Assembly (NCBI RefSeq): GCF_932526225.1
Contig: NC_064035.1
Span: 9,039,296 to 9,103,295 of the forward strand
DNA: 64,000 nt
Reading direction: 5' to 3'
Source: Nematostella vectensis
Taxonomy: Eukaryota > Cnidaria > Anthozoa > Actiniaria > Edwardsiidae
Positions 1-12,586 of this stretch are shown piece by piece. The position numbers and the translations under genes are program-made. The notes below the pieces were generated by a model, which was given only the letters and a program-made list of their open reading frames with translations, had not been told where the DNA came from and did no database searches. Position 1 is the stretch's first letter; the number at the start of each line of letters is the position of its first letter.

Positions 1-235
1 ACTACACCAAACAGGGGGCTGTCATGGTTCTATTAAAGAAGGCGAGCGGTCTATATAACCAGGTGAATCAATGGTTACTACACCAAACAAGGGGCTGTCA
101 TGGTTCTATTAAAGAAGGCGAGCGGCCTATATAACCAGGTGAATCAATGGTTACTACACCAAACAAGGGGCTGTCATGGTTCTATTAAAGAAGGCGAGCG
201 GCCTATATAACCAGGTGAATCAATGGTTACTATAT
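1..235. repeat. 76-bp minisatellite, three copies
   Basis: Three near-identical direct copies of a 76-bp unit begin at 1, 77 and 153; a fourth decays after about 229. The array probably starts left of the window. It lies beyond the last visible SLC5A exon, so it is probably in a downstream intron of that gene. From 236 to 722 I see no exon or repeat. Confidence 0.9.
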
Positions 236-722
236 TTAACTAAGGACTGCCATGGTCTAAAGCACTATACTCGGATCGCTGGTTTCAGAGTCCACAGTGC
301 TGGATGATGGTGATACAGATGATACAAGTAAGTGTTAATGATGGTAGATCAAATAAGGGAAATCATATAAGGCGGAAATATATTGAGGCAGTAGAACAAA
401 TTGATAGCAATATCAAGGTAATAATTATTATATACCAGTATATAATTATTTAAATCATCGAAGGCCCGATTCATACATCACGCTCGTTGATACAAATAGA
501 CAATAAGATTCGGCATGACAGGAGCATGAATCGGGCCTAACAAAATTGGTTTCATTGGTGTTTAGTGCTCTCAAGTTGATCATAGGCTGTCACAATTCGC
601 CTGCTGCACCTTTGAACTTCGGAATGACCATAACACCTCACATCCACAAAATCTGGTTGTCAGGAGAAATAGCATGTGTTATGTGGTGGTACGGGGTATA
701 GGCGGGAATGCTTTCAACTTAC

Positions 723-3700
723 ATTGGCTCCCTCATGAGGCTTGGTGAGGAGACTGATGACAACTATGGCGATAGCGGTGATCCAGAAGAGCACAAGGGC
801 GAAGTACATGTAGTGAAGGTTGGCGGTGATAGCAGGCCGAGTGTCTGTCTCCCCACATAGTGGGGCCAGGTACACAAAGTCCAACACCATTCTGATAGCA
901 CCGACCACAAAACCAATCACCATCCCCCAGAAAGCACCCTGTAATGACAACATAACCGATCATCATCCCCAGAATGCGCCCTGAACGATAACAAAACTGA
1001 TCATCATCCCCCATAATACACCCTGAAACGATAATAAAAACAATCACCATCCCTCAGAAAGCACCCTGTAATGTTTAACAAAACAGATTACCATCCCCTA
1101 GAATACACACCCTGAAACCATAACAAATTATACACCATGAACACAATATCAAAATGAACAACTCCTAGAACTTCGTTAAATCTAAGGTTTTTATAAGAAA
1201 CAATGATGTTGTATGTTGCAAGGTCTGTTGTCACCTTCTCAGTGGCTTTGGTCCAAAGAATTGAGACAACATAAAGGCAAGCGATAGGGGGCGAGAAATA
1301 GGCGCTGACGGCTTGGATGTAAATAAACAGTTGGCCTCCTTGGACGTTCTGTACCACAGGTATCCACAGAATGCCAATACCAGTCATGACAGCAACCATC
1401 ACGCTGAAACCACAACACAACGGTTTTTAGGACAGCTCGTAGTACATACTGTATATAGGAGAACAGCACTGCATTCAAAATAATGCAGGGTACAAACTGG
1501 AACTATATTGAAAATATCTTGGTTACTCGCTTGAATTAACTGATGGAAATGGATTCTTTGTGTCACTCCGCATTAAGCGGGAGCATAAGATGCAGAGGCC
1601 TATATTTGTATTTTGATCAGCTAATAGAAAGAAGAGACCTCTACTTTCAGGAAAAATAAACTGATACAGACAGAAAAGAGGAACAGGTCTGAAAACAGTA
1701 ACTTTTGTGCTCACAACTAGCCAATTTTAAAAGCTCTGAAACACCAAAATTGTTTTAATTTAACTCAAAAATTCCTTCTTTATTTAGATATTGAAAGGCA
1801 TTACTTACCGTCCTACAATCATGAGCTCTCTGACGGATGCCTTGGACCTGATCCGGCCATACACGTCGATAGTGAAGAGAGTGCTGGCGCTGTTAAAGAT
1901 GGAAGTCAAGTCACTCATCAAGGCGGCCATCATCACAGCCATCATCAGACCACGAAGACCTTTAAGCAGAAAATATCAAGGTATTGAGAGTAGTGAGGCC
2001 TCAAAGACCTTAAAGCAGACAATATCATGAGACCTTGAAAACATTTAAGCAGAGAGACCTAGACAATATCAAAAGACCATGCATAATTCTAACCCGCAAA
2101 AAGCACATACCTAGTCAGGAGGTGGAGATTCCTCTATATAGGGTTACAGGGAGTGTGTGCTTTGCATGTTATAGGGCACCTCGTGGTAAGTCTTGTTCGG
2201 TCTAAATCTATAGCACATCACTTGTAGGCAAGGGAAACTAAGGGCAAGTCTAGTGGGATCTACATCTATAGCACATTACTTGTAGGCAAGGATGACTTGC
2301 GGCAAGTCTAGTGGGGTCTACATGTATAGCACATTACCTGTAGGCAAGGATGACTTGCGGCAAGTCTAGTGGGGTCTACATGTATAGCACATTACTTGTA
2401 GGCAAGGATGACTTGCGGCAAGTCTAGTGGGGTCTACATGTATAGCACATTACCTGTAGGCATAATCTTGAGAACAAGCTCAGGGTAAGCGATGTTTGAA
2501 CACCCGACTTCACTCCCACACACTGCCATGCAAGACTCACGAGTACTGCAAGCAACTCGATCTACAGCACAGATACAAATTACATGATAAATAATTCTGC
2601 AATCCTATGTTATGAATTCCATGCTATAACACCTCAATACTCTCAATGACACTACATCATACAAGCCATGCAGTCTGATGTGATAGTAAGTCTGCGGGAG
2701 AGATGGCATGCTTACCTGGTGATAACACTCGGCTTATCATGCCTGGCATGACAAGGGTGAAGAGAGGCAGAATCTTGATGTAGCCAGCGAATAGACAAGC
2801 ACCTTGAGCATGCGACAAGCTTTTGGCTGCAAGAGCTCGCTGAACAATCACCTGCCATAGACACACAGAGTACATAAGGTGTTAGCAAGAGAGGGAGAGA
2901 AACACCAAGTTCTCTATGGTGACTGAAGGGAGTGGGTGTGAGGGGAGCAGAGAGGGTATGGACTTCCGTTCCACCATTAGAAATAATGTTTAATATTCAA
3001 AAGACATACTTATTTGCTCCAAAATGACCTTTAAGATCAGGGTGTATCTTATCTATGAAATCATGGAAGATTGCTGTACTTTTTCTTGAATTCCAGGTGC
3101 GCCATAGATATGGTAGAGCCTTATATATACATGTCAGGAATATATGGTTAGTCTCACCTGATCAGCGCACCAGTACCAGATAGAAGCGACAGTCTGTCCG
3201 AGAAGGAATCCTGGCCAGGGAATGTCTGAATTGACAGGATCTCTGAGCATTGTGAAGGAATCATGTCGAGGCCAGCCGCAAGTGTTATTAGAATAGAGTG
3301 TTTCATTGGCAACCGCCTTCATGTACTTCTCTTGCAAGCCAGAGTAGCCACCAATTTTAGAAAATCCTAAAGGATTTGAATAAACAGTTCTTTATAAATA
3401 AAGTTGCTGTTGTTCTTTGATGAAGCTTAAGAGAAGAGGATAAAATAAGGACTTACTCACCCATGCCCATTACCGTCAGTGAGCCAACACCCATCAGAAA
3501 GGTGCATAGGGTGTCAGTATAGATCACAGCAGCCAATCCACCTGGTCAAACCAAGAAAAAGTAAACATGGTTAGAATTAGTATTTTGCAAACCCCTTTCC
3601 ACCTCAGGTAAATTACTGTATTGACACAGGGAGCTCGTCTCTATGGTTTGAATAAAGTTAGAGTTGTTTTTTAGCTTTGTGTTGTTGTTGATTTAGTGTG

Positions 3701-6700
3701 TGTTTGTATCTCTTGTCTACTTTACGGCGCCCAGTGCTTTCTGGCGCTCTCTCATTGGTTAGCGGTCTAACCAATGAGTGGTCTAACCGACTGCGAAATG
3801 GCTTCTGTGTTGCGGCATAATAAACAATGACAATGATAGTAATAATAATAATAATAAATAGTGGTTATTTTCGAGGTCAAGGTCAAGGCCGAGGTCGCAG
3901 ACCGACCTTTACCCAGTAAATAATTTTTTTAAGCGCCAGCGAAAACATACTTTGAGGAAGCAGGGCGCTAAAATATTGATTCTTGGACCTAGGGCAGATT
4001 TAGGAATCTCTGGACTGCTCTATAAGCCAATCAGAATGCAGGATTCTTTACCATGACTGCTAAAAAATGGTAATATGGCTTATTAAAGCCTTTCTCAATT
4101 GCACAACTATAAATAGGCATTAAAGGTCCTGTAAACCCCTAGTATCAAACAGACTATTTTGTCAATATCTAACAGAATTTCTGGTATAGATTACGAATAT
4201 TGAAGTCTTTTTGCGGTTATGGCTTTTAAGTTGACATTTTGGCAATTGCAATTTTACTTCTGGTTGAATATACGGCAGAAGTAAATTTACCCTATAGGTT
4301 TTAACACTAATTTGATGTTTTTTGCGCTTAAATAAAACAAACTTCTTAAATTTTAACAGCTACAAAAATGTTTCATTGGAAACTCACTGCAAATCACTGC
4401 AAAAGATCTTTGATAGAAATTTCCTCTAACTTAGTTTGATTTTAAGGTTATTTTTTTTCATTCTGCACGACACAAAATGCTGTGTTTTTTCCAAGTTCAT
4501 ACAAGGTCATTTTGCAAACTCAGAGGTTAAAACTCGCACAGCAAAACAATCAACACTTTGAAGGTTATGGAGCATTTTGTAATGATAAATCAGAAGAACC
4601 TGCTCCTTATAACACCTCTAAAGTAGGATGAGATGACTGAAATAAAAAGATTGTGACGCAGCCAAAGACTTGAGATTGCAGTTAGCTTTGGGCGGCAAAG
4701 TTGTTATTTTTGCATGAAAACTGTTCTCAATATTTCCTATTTGAAAACTAAAACCTTCCCCCAAAAAGGCGAACAATTGTAACCCTTTTAAAGCAGATAT
4801 TCATTCTAGTGGTAAAATGGTAGCAGTTGCATAATAGAATAAAGGTCTGTGAATAAAACTGACCATTTTATTGTTTTAACTGTCCACTTTCTTTTTTTTA
4901 CCACTGTTCTGTTGATGGAGTATCATTGTAAATCTCATTCATTGTCAGCTGACATTTCTGTTTTGTAGGTTTGTAATTGACAAGTTCTTATTCTTCATCA
5001 TTCTCAAACTTTTCAAATGATGGCTGTGTTGCTGTGAGAGTTTCTACAAGGCATGTTTGCTGAGTGACCTTGGGTGAACTTTGGTAAAACACAGCATTTT
5101 GTGTGCTGTGAAATGTGAAAAAGTGACCTAACATTATGTCGTTGCCGTTGAAACCTATGAAGATAGTTTTATTTAAGTGCAACAACCATGAAATTAATGT
5201 TAAAACCTATAGGGTGAATTTACTTCCATCGTATATTCAACCGGAAGTAGAATTGCAATTGCCAAAAGGTCAACTTTAAGGCCGAAACGGGCAAAAAGAC
5301 CTCAATATTTGTATTCTACACCAGATTTTCCTTCATATCCCAAAAATGATCTATGGGGTGTTTACAGGACCTTTAAGGTTGAAATCTAACAGTAAAAAAC
5401 TTGGAAAAGCAACATGCATTTACAGTTACAAGGTGAGACTTTCTTCAGACCTAAAGACATGCTGGTTGAAATAAATGCTACTGTTTTGAATCAGGGCATA
5501 AATTGGGTTATCAGTCTTAATCTATGTTATATATATGCCAGTGTTATTACAGGCTTAATCTATGTTATATACATGCCAGTGATATTACAGGCTTAATCTA
5601 TGTTATATACATGCCAGTAATAGTACAGGCTTAATCTATGTTATATACATGCCAGTGATAGTACAGGCTTAATCTATGTTATATATATGCCAGTGATATT
5701 ACAGGCTTAATCTATGTTATATACATGCCAGTGATATTACAGGCTTAATCTATGTTATATACATGCCAGTGATATTACAGTCTTAATCTATGTTATATAC
5801 ATGCCAGTGATAGTACAGGCTTAATCTATGTTATATATATGCAGTGTTATTACAGGCTTAATCTATGTTATATACATGCCAGTAATAGTACAGTCTTAAT
5901 CTATGTTATATACATGCCAGTGATAGTACAGTCTTAATCTATGTTATATACATGCCAGTGATAGTACAGTCTTAATCTATGTTATATATATGCCAGTGTT
6001 ATTACAGTCTTAATCTATGTTATATACATGCCAGTGATAGTACAGTCTTAATCTATGTTATATACATGCCAGTGATATTACAGGCTTAATCTATGTTATA
6101 TACATGCCAGTGATAGTACAGGCTTAATCTATGTTATATACATGCCAGTAATAGTACAGTCTTAATCTATGTTATATACATGCCAGTGATAGTACAGTCT
6201 TAATCTATGTTATATACATGCCAGTAATAGTACAGGCTTAATCTATGTTATATACATGCCAGGGATATTACAGGCTTAATCTATGTTATACATGCCAGTG
6301 TTATTACAGTCTTAATCTATGTTATATACATGCCAGTGATATTACAGGCTTAATCTATGTTATATACATGCCAGTGATAGTACAGGCTTAATCTATGTTA
6401 TATACATGCCAGTGATAGTACAGTCTTAATCTATGTTATATACATGCCAGTGATAGTACAGGCTTAATCTATGTTATATACATGCCAGTGTTATTACAGT
6501 CTTAATCTATGTTATATACATGCCAGTGATATTACAGGCTTAATCTATGTTATATACATGCCAGTGATAGTACAGGCTTAATCTATGTTATATACATGCC
6601 AGTGATAGTACAGTCTTAATCTATGTTATATACATGCCAGTGATAGTACAGTCTTAATCTATGTTATATACATGCCAGTAATAGTACAGGCTTAATCTAT

Positions 6701-9700
6701 GTTATATATATGCCAGTGATAGTACAGTCTTAATCTATGTTATATACATGCCAGTGATAGTACAGGCTTAATCTATGTTATATATATGCCAGTGATATTA
6801 CAGGCTTAATCTATGTTATATACATGCCAGTGATATTACAGTCTTAATCTATGTTATATATATGCCAGTGATAGTACAGTCTTAATCTATGTTATATACA
6901 TGCCAGTGTTATTACAGGCTTAATCTATGTTATATACATGCCAGTGATATTACAGGCTTAATCTATGTTATATACATGCCAGTGATATTACAGGCTTAAT
7001 CTATGTTATATACATGCCAGTGATATTACAGGCTTAATCTATGTTATATACATGCCAGTGATAGTACAGGCTTAATCTATGTTATATACATGCCAGTGAT
7101 ATTACAGGCTTAATCTATGTTATATACATGCCAGTGATAGTACAGGCTTAATCTATATTATATACATGCCAGTAATAGTACAGGCCTAATCTCAGAGTGG
7201 TTTTCAAAAACCAGTGAAATACTATTTACAGGGTGGTGAAGAGGGGGGGCCCATCACGAATCACGAAGTTATTTTTCAGACTTTCACAAATCACGAATTT
7301 AAAAAAGAAGCTTTCACGAATCACGGTTTTAACTTTTGCTTTTTTCTTGTGTACTACAGCAGATTTTGTCTCTGTTTTCTCTTGCTGAGTTAAGTAGAAC
7401 GTCAAAATAAATTTGACGCTAGGATCAGAACTCTCCATCCACGATGCAAGGTATAAGTCGAGATCTTTGTAAATACGCCACGTTTATGCAACAATGCAAG
7501 CTTCGAAAAATGAATGGACTATCGTTAGCCTTTGACGAGTCAGTCAAAACTGACCTGGATTTATGTTACTTAACCAATCATACTTAAGATAAAACAATAG
7601 CGCTGTCAAGTATTGGTGGAGTAGTGTCACACAAACTAAGACACTTGATACATCGGATATTAAAATAGCACAGCAGTTTTAATTATTGTCGGCGTCAACG
7701 GTCACGTTTCACGAATTTAGCCATGCGAAATCACGAGTCACGAAAGTAAAAATACCCCAATCACGGATCACGATAGAGTACTCAATCACGAATCACGGGT
7801 TTATTTTTAGGCTTTTCACGAATCACGAAAATACTCTTCACCACCCTGTATTTAGTTTATTTAGTACTAATACACTGAGTTATGTCTTTGTTCTCTTTTT
7901 TTTCTGGCTATTTCACTTTAACAATTACATTTTGTTGCGCTGGATTTTGAAAACCACTCCATATACATACCAGTGATAGTACAGAGACATGTAAGGAACA
8001 GCATTAGCAATATGGCGAGATACAGGTTCCACCCTAGAGCAAGCTTGATGAATAATGCACCAGAAAATAGGTTCACCTGAGTAGACAAAACAAACATTTT
8101 TGTTCATCAACAAAAGATAAACGAAGAAACAAACAAAGACGTCTGAACAAACAGTTATTCTGGGTGCTCAAATTCCACTGCAAAGTTTACTTACAGATAT
8201 TTTAGTGAATATGTAGAGGAGGATAGATAGAATGGAGAGCCACACCCGGATCCTCTGCCCTCCATATCTCCTGTTGATATACTCAGGCAAGGTGCATACC
8301 TAAATGAGAATAGGATGAAATAATCATTGAAAATTCATGAGCCATGGCAAGAAAAGCCAAGCGGTCACCTCACTTCCATCCATGACCCCCTCAAAAACAA
8401 CATGAAGATCAAAGTTTCCCTAGCTAGCAAAAAAGGGGAAGAAGTAAAATAGAATTTTACAAAGGAAGGGTAATATCTGCCCCCTTGGAAGAAAAGTGTT
8501 TGCCACCAATAAATGGAAGGCCTGACTAGAGAGGTTTGCCCCTCCCTTCTCCAGATGAATGTTCTTTTAGATATTGAAATGTTCTTACAAAACTATCTAA
8601 ACAATGCTGGAACTGTCTAAACAATGCTGGAACTATCTAAACAATGCTGGAACAATCTAAACAATGCTGGAACTATCTAAACAATGCTGGAACTGTCTAA
8701 ACAATGCTGGAACTATCTAAACAATGCTGGAACTATCTAAACACACTCTTGGTGTGCAGAATCAAACTGGGCTTATCAAGCATTTTGGGGTTTATCACAC
8801 ATCATGCTTACCCCTCCAGCTATGTAGACAGGTAAGAAAACCCAGCCTAAGAGTTGAAGTAGAATCAAGGCCTGTGAAAAGTCATTTAAGTATTTAGTAC
8901 TCTAGATCTTTCTGTCATATGATCTTCTAGCTATTTATTTCTAATGCGCACATATTTACATTTACAAATTACATGCATCATAACATTCTGCAATTAGAAG
9001 ACAATACTCACATTAAACTCAAAAGCACCAACACCTATGCCTGCTGCTGCACCGGACCCTGCTAGACCGATGAAATGCTCACTGCCGATGTTACTGGCAA
9101 ACAATGAAGCCCCAACCTACAGTCAGTTATAAACATTACAAACAGAAACATTACAGACAGACGTTACAAAATGCTGGCTAGTGGCAAAGAATACAATGGA
9201 GGTAAATAGGTAAAAAAAAAATAGATAAAAAAAGAGTGGTACTCACTGGCAACCAGGTCATAAACCTTCCAGCCAGGAAATAGCCGCTGACAGTGCTACG
9301 GGTGGACTTAAACATAGCCTGCCAAAACATCACAGATCATCCATATGTTAAGGTGCAGACTTACTAACAAGATATCATACATATATCAAAAAACCTCCTA
9401 CAGTGCTCAAGTGTAATTAGAAGCAAGGTACCACTATTCAAGATTTTATAGCAGATTTTCAGTGTGTTTAATGCACATGAACCTCAAGCAACAGTGGACT
9501 ATTATAAGATTAGAAATGTGCAAGAGAATGTGTGTAAGTGGGGTGGCTATATTTTGGATTTAAAATGTTGGGTCTAATGCTACCTTAGCAAAGCTTGGAG
9601 TAAGAGAGTGAAATGCAGATTCACAGATATCAAAAGGTCTAACGTTTGGCTCATCTACACACATTCAATACAACATTATCCTTTAGGTCTATAGTATAAT

Positions 9701-11353
9701 TGATCAACAGTTTATTGATACCCCCTTCCCTACACTAGTTTCTAGTCCATCCAAACCATTGTGTTTGTTAAAAAAGTAATATATCTTCATATATCTACCC
9801 CCAAATAAACATTATTCATTATCTACATAGGTGACAAAAAACAATTGATACTATCCATAATCACCTGAATTTGCATAAACCATAAAGAATAATAGGCCCA
9901 TTGCAGACGCCACCCTTCTGCTACGCCAAATAATTGTTTAGATTGGGTACATGATCGGTTTGATGTCTGCAACACTAGAGTCTGGCCTGGCAGAATCAAG
10001 ATTGCCATGGCACTAAGCATGGCTACAGCTTTTGATGTGCCAAATCAATTGACTTTTTTTTGTGCAACAGAAACTACCAATCAAGTCAAGTTTTAAGCTT
10101 ATTATTTGAAACCTATTGAGTGCAATTCCATTTATTCCAGTTTTGGGCTTGCATTATGAAGTAAATTATTTTTGTCAACAGGGTCTTTGCTCGTTTATCG
10201 GTTATAGATCCCCTGAAGATTTCGGATATGCTTAGTGTCGGCGAAAGATGCACAAAGTGCATCACAAGCCTCGGAGAGGCAAGAAAAATAGAGGGGAGTG
10301 AAACTGTGGTGGGCGTGATGGCTCTAAGCCAATCAGAACTGCAGTTTTGGAGGTGTGTCTTCTCTCTACTGTGTCAGGGAGAGTTAGATCTGGTATTCGC
10401 TCCACTGTTGTTAGACTAGGAACAGCGTTGACTGTTCGTACGCACTTGTTGCAAAATATTCGGTACACTTCATCAACATCAAGTTAATTTTCAGGCAAAA
10501 AAGGCAAATGTATTCAATATTCTTCAAGGGAATAAAGCTGATAGATTGGAAACCAAAAAAACATACGATGCAGAACACACAAATAGAAGTTTGAATAGAG
10601 CGTGCGGATCAGGTTGCAATTTGGGATAGCAGCAATGTTTGACATAGCAACATACTACACGCATCACTACATACAAGAGTTACAGTTTCACTCCCCGTCA
10701 CTTCTACTGTAACTATCTTCTGAAAGGATTCGGGCATTAAACAAACAAAGACCCTATTGACAAACATAATCCAATTCATAATCCGAGCTCTACACCCCCA
10801 AGAAGAATGAATACAATACACCAAAAACTGGAATTTGACTCATTTTCGTCTATAATAAGACTTCCTCTTCTTCTTTTGCCCTAAAGAAGTCTTATTTAAG
10901 ACGAAAATTTGGCAAAGTCGAATTCCAGTTTTTGGTCTATTCTAATAATGAATGGGCCACTTGAAATTATTCAACAGAGAGTAAGAGAATATTGTTGTTG
11001 GCTGTTTGAAACTTCTTGTCAAAGAAAAATATATCGATATCAAGGTGCGACAAGACTGTAAAAATGTCTATCAAAAAAAGAAGACTAACTTAGTTTCTCC
11101 TTGTTTCTCCTGTGGTTTTGAATTCGATTTCGCCTAAATGTTATGATCACGTGAGAACGAGTAAAATTACTACTCCACGCGGAGTGAACCGATTGGTGAC
11201 AATTGGTTCACGTTCCAAGCCGTTTTTTTTGCACAGTAATTTGAAAATACTTACATAGATACCAACTCCAACAACGACCACGAAGTATAAAACAACTATA
11301 GCCACATCAGCTGGTTCTAAGCCGGGTGGCTCGCTCTGATACAGAGTGGACAT
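723..11353 (-). CDS. SLC5A: SLC5A (SGLT-type) sodium/solute cotransporter, 3' end missing
   Basis: Sodium-coupled solute symporter of the plasma membrane, LeuT fold. Thirteen coding exons join in frame: 11353-11255, 9318-9247, 9116-9012, 8871-8812, 8299-8195, 8076-7971, 3541-3461, 3366-3158, 2851-2716, 2561-2454, 1959-1809, 1403-1235 and 938-723 (1617 nt, 539 codons). All junctions are GT-AG and phases agree throughout. Family landmarks in order: first membrane helix after the [22 protein letters not shown], with the Asn and His that line the SGLT sugar site; [11 protein letters not shown], with the conserved Glu; [20 protein letters not shown], with the Lys; [24 protein letters not shown] near the Na2 site; GGQLFIYIQ, with the conserved Gln; and GAFWGMVIG. 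Conservation of all these residues favours a sugar or polyol substrate, by inference. The last visible exon ends at a GTAAGT donor, so about 100 C-terminal residues with the last helix lie off the left edge. The ATG sits 9 bases after an acceptor at 11362, so there is an upstream 5' UTR exon. Confidence 0.94.
934..1115 (-). repeat. Degenerate 42-46 bp repeat of an SLC5A acceptor and exon start
   Basis: Four decayed copies of the start of SLC5A exon 13 (acceptor plus the codons for GAFWGM) follow one another in the intron before that exon. The CCCT core occurs at about 937, 979, 1021, 1064 and 1110. On the minus strand each copy reads CAG followed by GGYGY and a TTCTGGGG-like segment. Several copies keep a usable AG. 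Most carry early stops, for example TGA right after the GAFWG codons in the copy at 980. Confidence 0.8.
1955..2090 (-). repeat. Decayed copies of the SLC5A exon 11 acceptor
   Basis: Upstream of exon 11 (minus strand), the acceptor segment, read on the plus strand as GACCTTTAAGCAGAMAATATCA, recurs at about 2007 and again, more decayed, at about 2035-2085. The spacing is irregular, about 50 bp. This is a weaker case of the exon-edge duplication seen elsewhere in this gene. Confidence 0.55.
2197..2460 (-). repeat. 58-bp minisatellite carrying the SLC5A exon 10 donor
   Basis: Five copies of a 58-bp unit, the last overlapping the end of exon 10. On the minus strand each unit contains GCCTACARGTAATGTGC, that is the last bases of exon 10 plus its 5' splice site. 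The splice segment recurs at about 2212, 2270, 2328, 2386 and 2444; the last is the real site, with the exon ending at 2454. The copy at 2328 keeps the exact donor and others read CAAGTAATG. Confidence 0.88.
3718..3815. repeat. Dispersed repeat, copy 1
   Basis: The segment around CTCATTGGTTAGCGGTCTA and GACTGCGAAATGGCTTC recurs at 49885-49975 in the same orientation, and looser similarity extends to either side. Its family is not recognised. It sits in the SLC5A intron between 3541 and 7971. A short AAT microsatellite follows at 3838-3857. Confidence 0.6.
4124..5372. mobile_element. Non-autonomous TIR element with TTAA target site
   Basis: Inverted repeats of roughly 190 bp flank a 1249-bp element: 4124-4320 is matched, with gaps, by the reverse complement of 5190-5372. 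The ends read AGGTCCTGTAAAC and GTTTACAGGACCT, and TTAA flanks both (4120-4123 and 5373-5376). No transposase frame is visible; the longest open frame is 65 codons. TTAA duplication is typical of piggyBac and Kolobok elements; the class here is inferred. The arms are only about 75-80% alike, so the insertion is old. It lies inside an SLC5A intron. Confidence 0.82.
5515..7192 (-). repeat. 38-bp minisatellite derived from the SLC5A exon 6 donor
   Basis: About 44 copies of a 38-bp unit in the SLC5A intron between 3541 and 7971. The segment ATATACATGCCAGTGATAG, followed by TACAG, matches the real end of exon 6 plus its donor (7962-7984) at all but one base. On the minus strand the units read ACTG then GCATGT where the functional site reads ACTG then GTATGT. 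In the copies I read, the second intron base is therefore C instead of T, which weakens the site. Confidence 0.92.
7229..7848. mobile_element. TIR element with 6-bp TATTTA target duplication
   Basis: The ends are perfect inverted repeats, CAGGGTGGTGAAGAG and CTCTTCACCACCCTG. TATTTA is present on both sides (7223-7228 and 7849-7854). The interior has several TCACGAATCACGA-type motifs near both ends and no transposase frame. A CAGGG start with a short direct duplication suggests a hAT-like non-autonomous element; this is inference. It sits between the 38-bp array and SLC5A exon 6, and so separates the array from the exon edge it resembles. Confidence 0.85.
8597..8748. repeat. 20-bp minisatellite, about eight copies
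   Basis: Tandem copies of ATCTAAACAATGCTGGAACT in the SLC5A intron between exons 4 and 5. The unit does not resemble either neighbouring exon edge. Confidence 0.9.
10821..10935. mobile_element. Short hairpin element (MITE-like)
   Basis: A 115-bp near-palindrome: CCAAAAACTGGAATTTGACT at the left is mirrored by AGTCGAATTCCAGTTTTTGG at the right, with an inner pair around AAGACTT and AAGTCTT. It has no coding capacity. It lies in the first large SLC5A intron (9318-11255), where I see no other feature. Confidence 0.65.
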
Positions 11354-11801
11354 GTTGGTACCTGGAAAGACAAGAGTTTCACATAAGCAATCTGGTTAGA
11401 AGTAAAAAAAAAATGGAGAAATAATTCAAAACTAGGCAAACAAAACCACTTAAGATTTGTAATAAAACAAAGGATGTTATAAGTGGATTTCTACTGCAAA
11501 ACAACCGTACCGTACGATAGCGTGCAAGGTACTATAAGCAAACGATGGTTTGCTCTCAACCGGTTCAAGTTACACAAAGTGGTAAAACTGAGTGATCGTA
11601 AACTAAATCAAAAAGGCAATGCATCAATAATATTGCTCGAGAAACGCTATGGAGAATATCAATAAGTTATCAAGCGATAATTCCTAATTTACTTATTAAG
11701 AGGTCAAAATAATCCAAATACTAGAGGTACCGATAGCAATGGCAAAGAATCGATTCTAGAGCAACAAGTAGCTACACATCAATGTGCAACAGCGAGTTTA
11801 C

Positions 11802-11950
11802 CTTGTATGGGCTGAAGAAGTCGAAGAAACTCAGCTCAGGTAGTCAAACCCGGTGCAGAAATTAGAAAAGAGCCATAAGGCGTGAAAAGGCGCGCTTTCG
11901 AAGAGCAATGAATGAAATGAAGCATGATGCGCACGGAATCACAATGGTAT
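11802..11950 (-). other. Possible 5' UTR exon of the SLC5A gene
   Basis: The first coding exon is preceded by an acceptor (CTTTCCAG, ending at 11363), so an upstream non-coding exon is needed. The best minus-strand donor above it is CATACAAG followed by GTAAAC, which would end an exon at 11802. The 5' limit is a guess; a weak TTTTATACC lies near 11950. Nothing else between 11400 and 12580 looks like a gene. Confidence 0.35.
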
Positions 11951-12586
11951 AAAACCGCTGACTCGTGTGCGTTGCCTGGCGATCGGTATCAAAGTATGGA
12001 ATTTTGAGAAAGGATACTAATTGGAAATTAATTTCAACTGCTAATTACAGGCATGTGGCTTTGAACACCTGATTTATGAGTGAGAAAGAGGAGAGAAATC
12101 TGCTATAAATCACAAGTATTTGGCAATAAGTAGTAGGAGGTATGTAGCCTGCGTAGAGAGCTATACGGCGGTCGGATATTGTGGAGAGCTCTCCTTCCTC
12201 CCCCCTCGCGTATCAATGACAACTGACAAAGAACACCATGAATATTAACCCATAGGTAATTCCCTCTAACTCACTTAACTCCCAGAATAGGGGGTCGGGG
12301 GAGTGGGCATTATCTTCATGAAAATCACAGATGGTGACACACAGCGCAAAAAAAGAGAAGGAGGAGGGGGAAGAAGAAACCTCTCTCTCCCCATTCTCCG
12401 CGCGGTTTTGTTCTTTTTTACCGTTGGAACTCCACAGAAACGCTTGCTACTCAGGCTGGGTGATACATATTGTTGCATTTGTGTAATTTCTGCAGAACAG
12501 TATCTCCTGTCAAGGCCATATTTTGACGGTTTTTTACCAAAACCCATTGAATCCATGGGTTGCAAGTTTAGTTGAATCAAGCATAA

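Noticed and set aside
5515-7192. Regularly spaced direct repeats resembling a CRISPR array
   Set aside because: Repeats are contiguous with no unique spacers, and the DNA is eukaryotic; it is a minisatellite.
12303-12575. 90-codon plus frame and 107-codon minus frame
   Set aside because: Both frames open over the same low-complexity stretch, with no motif or splice context.
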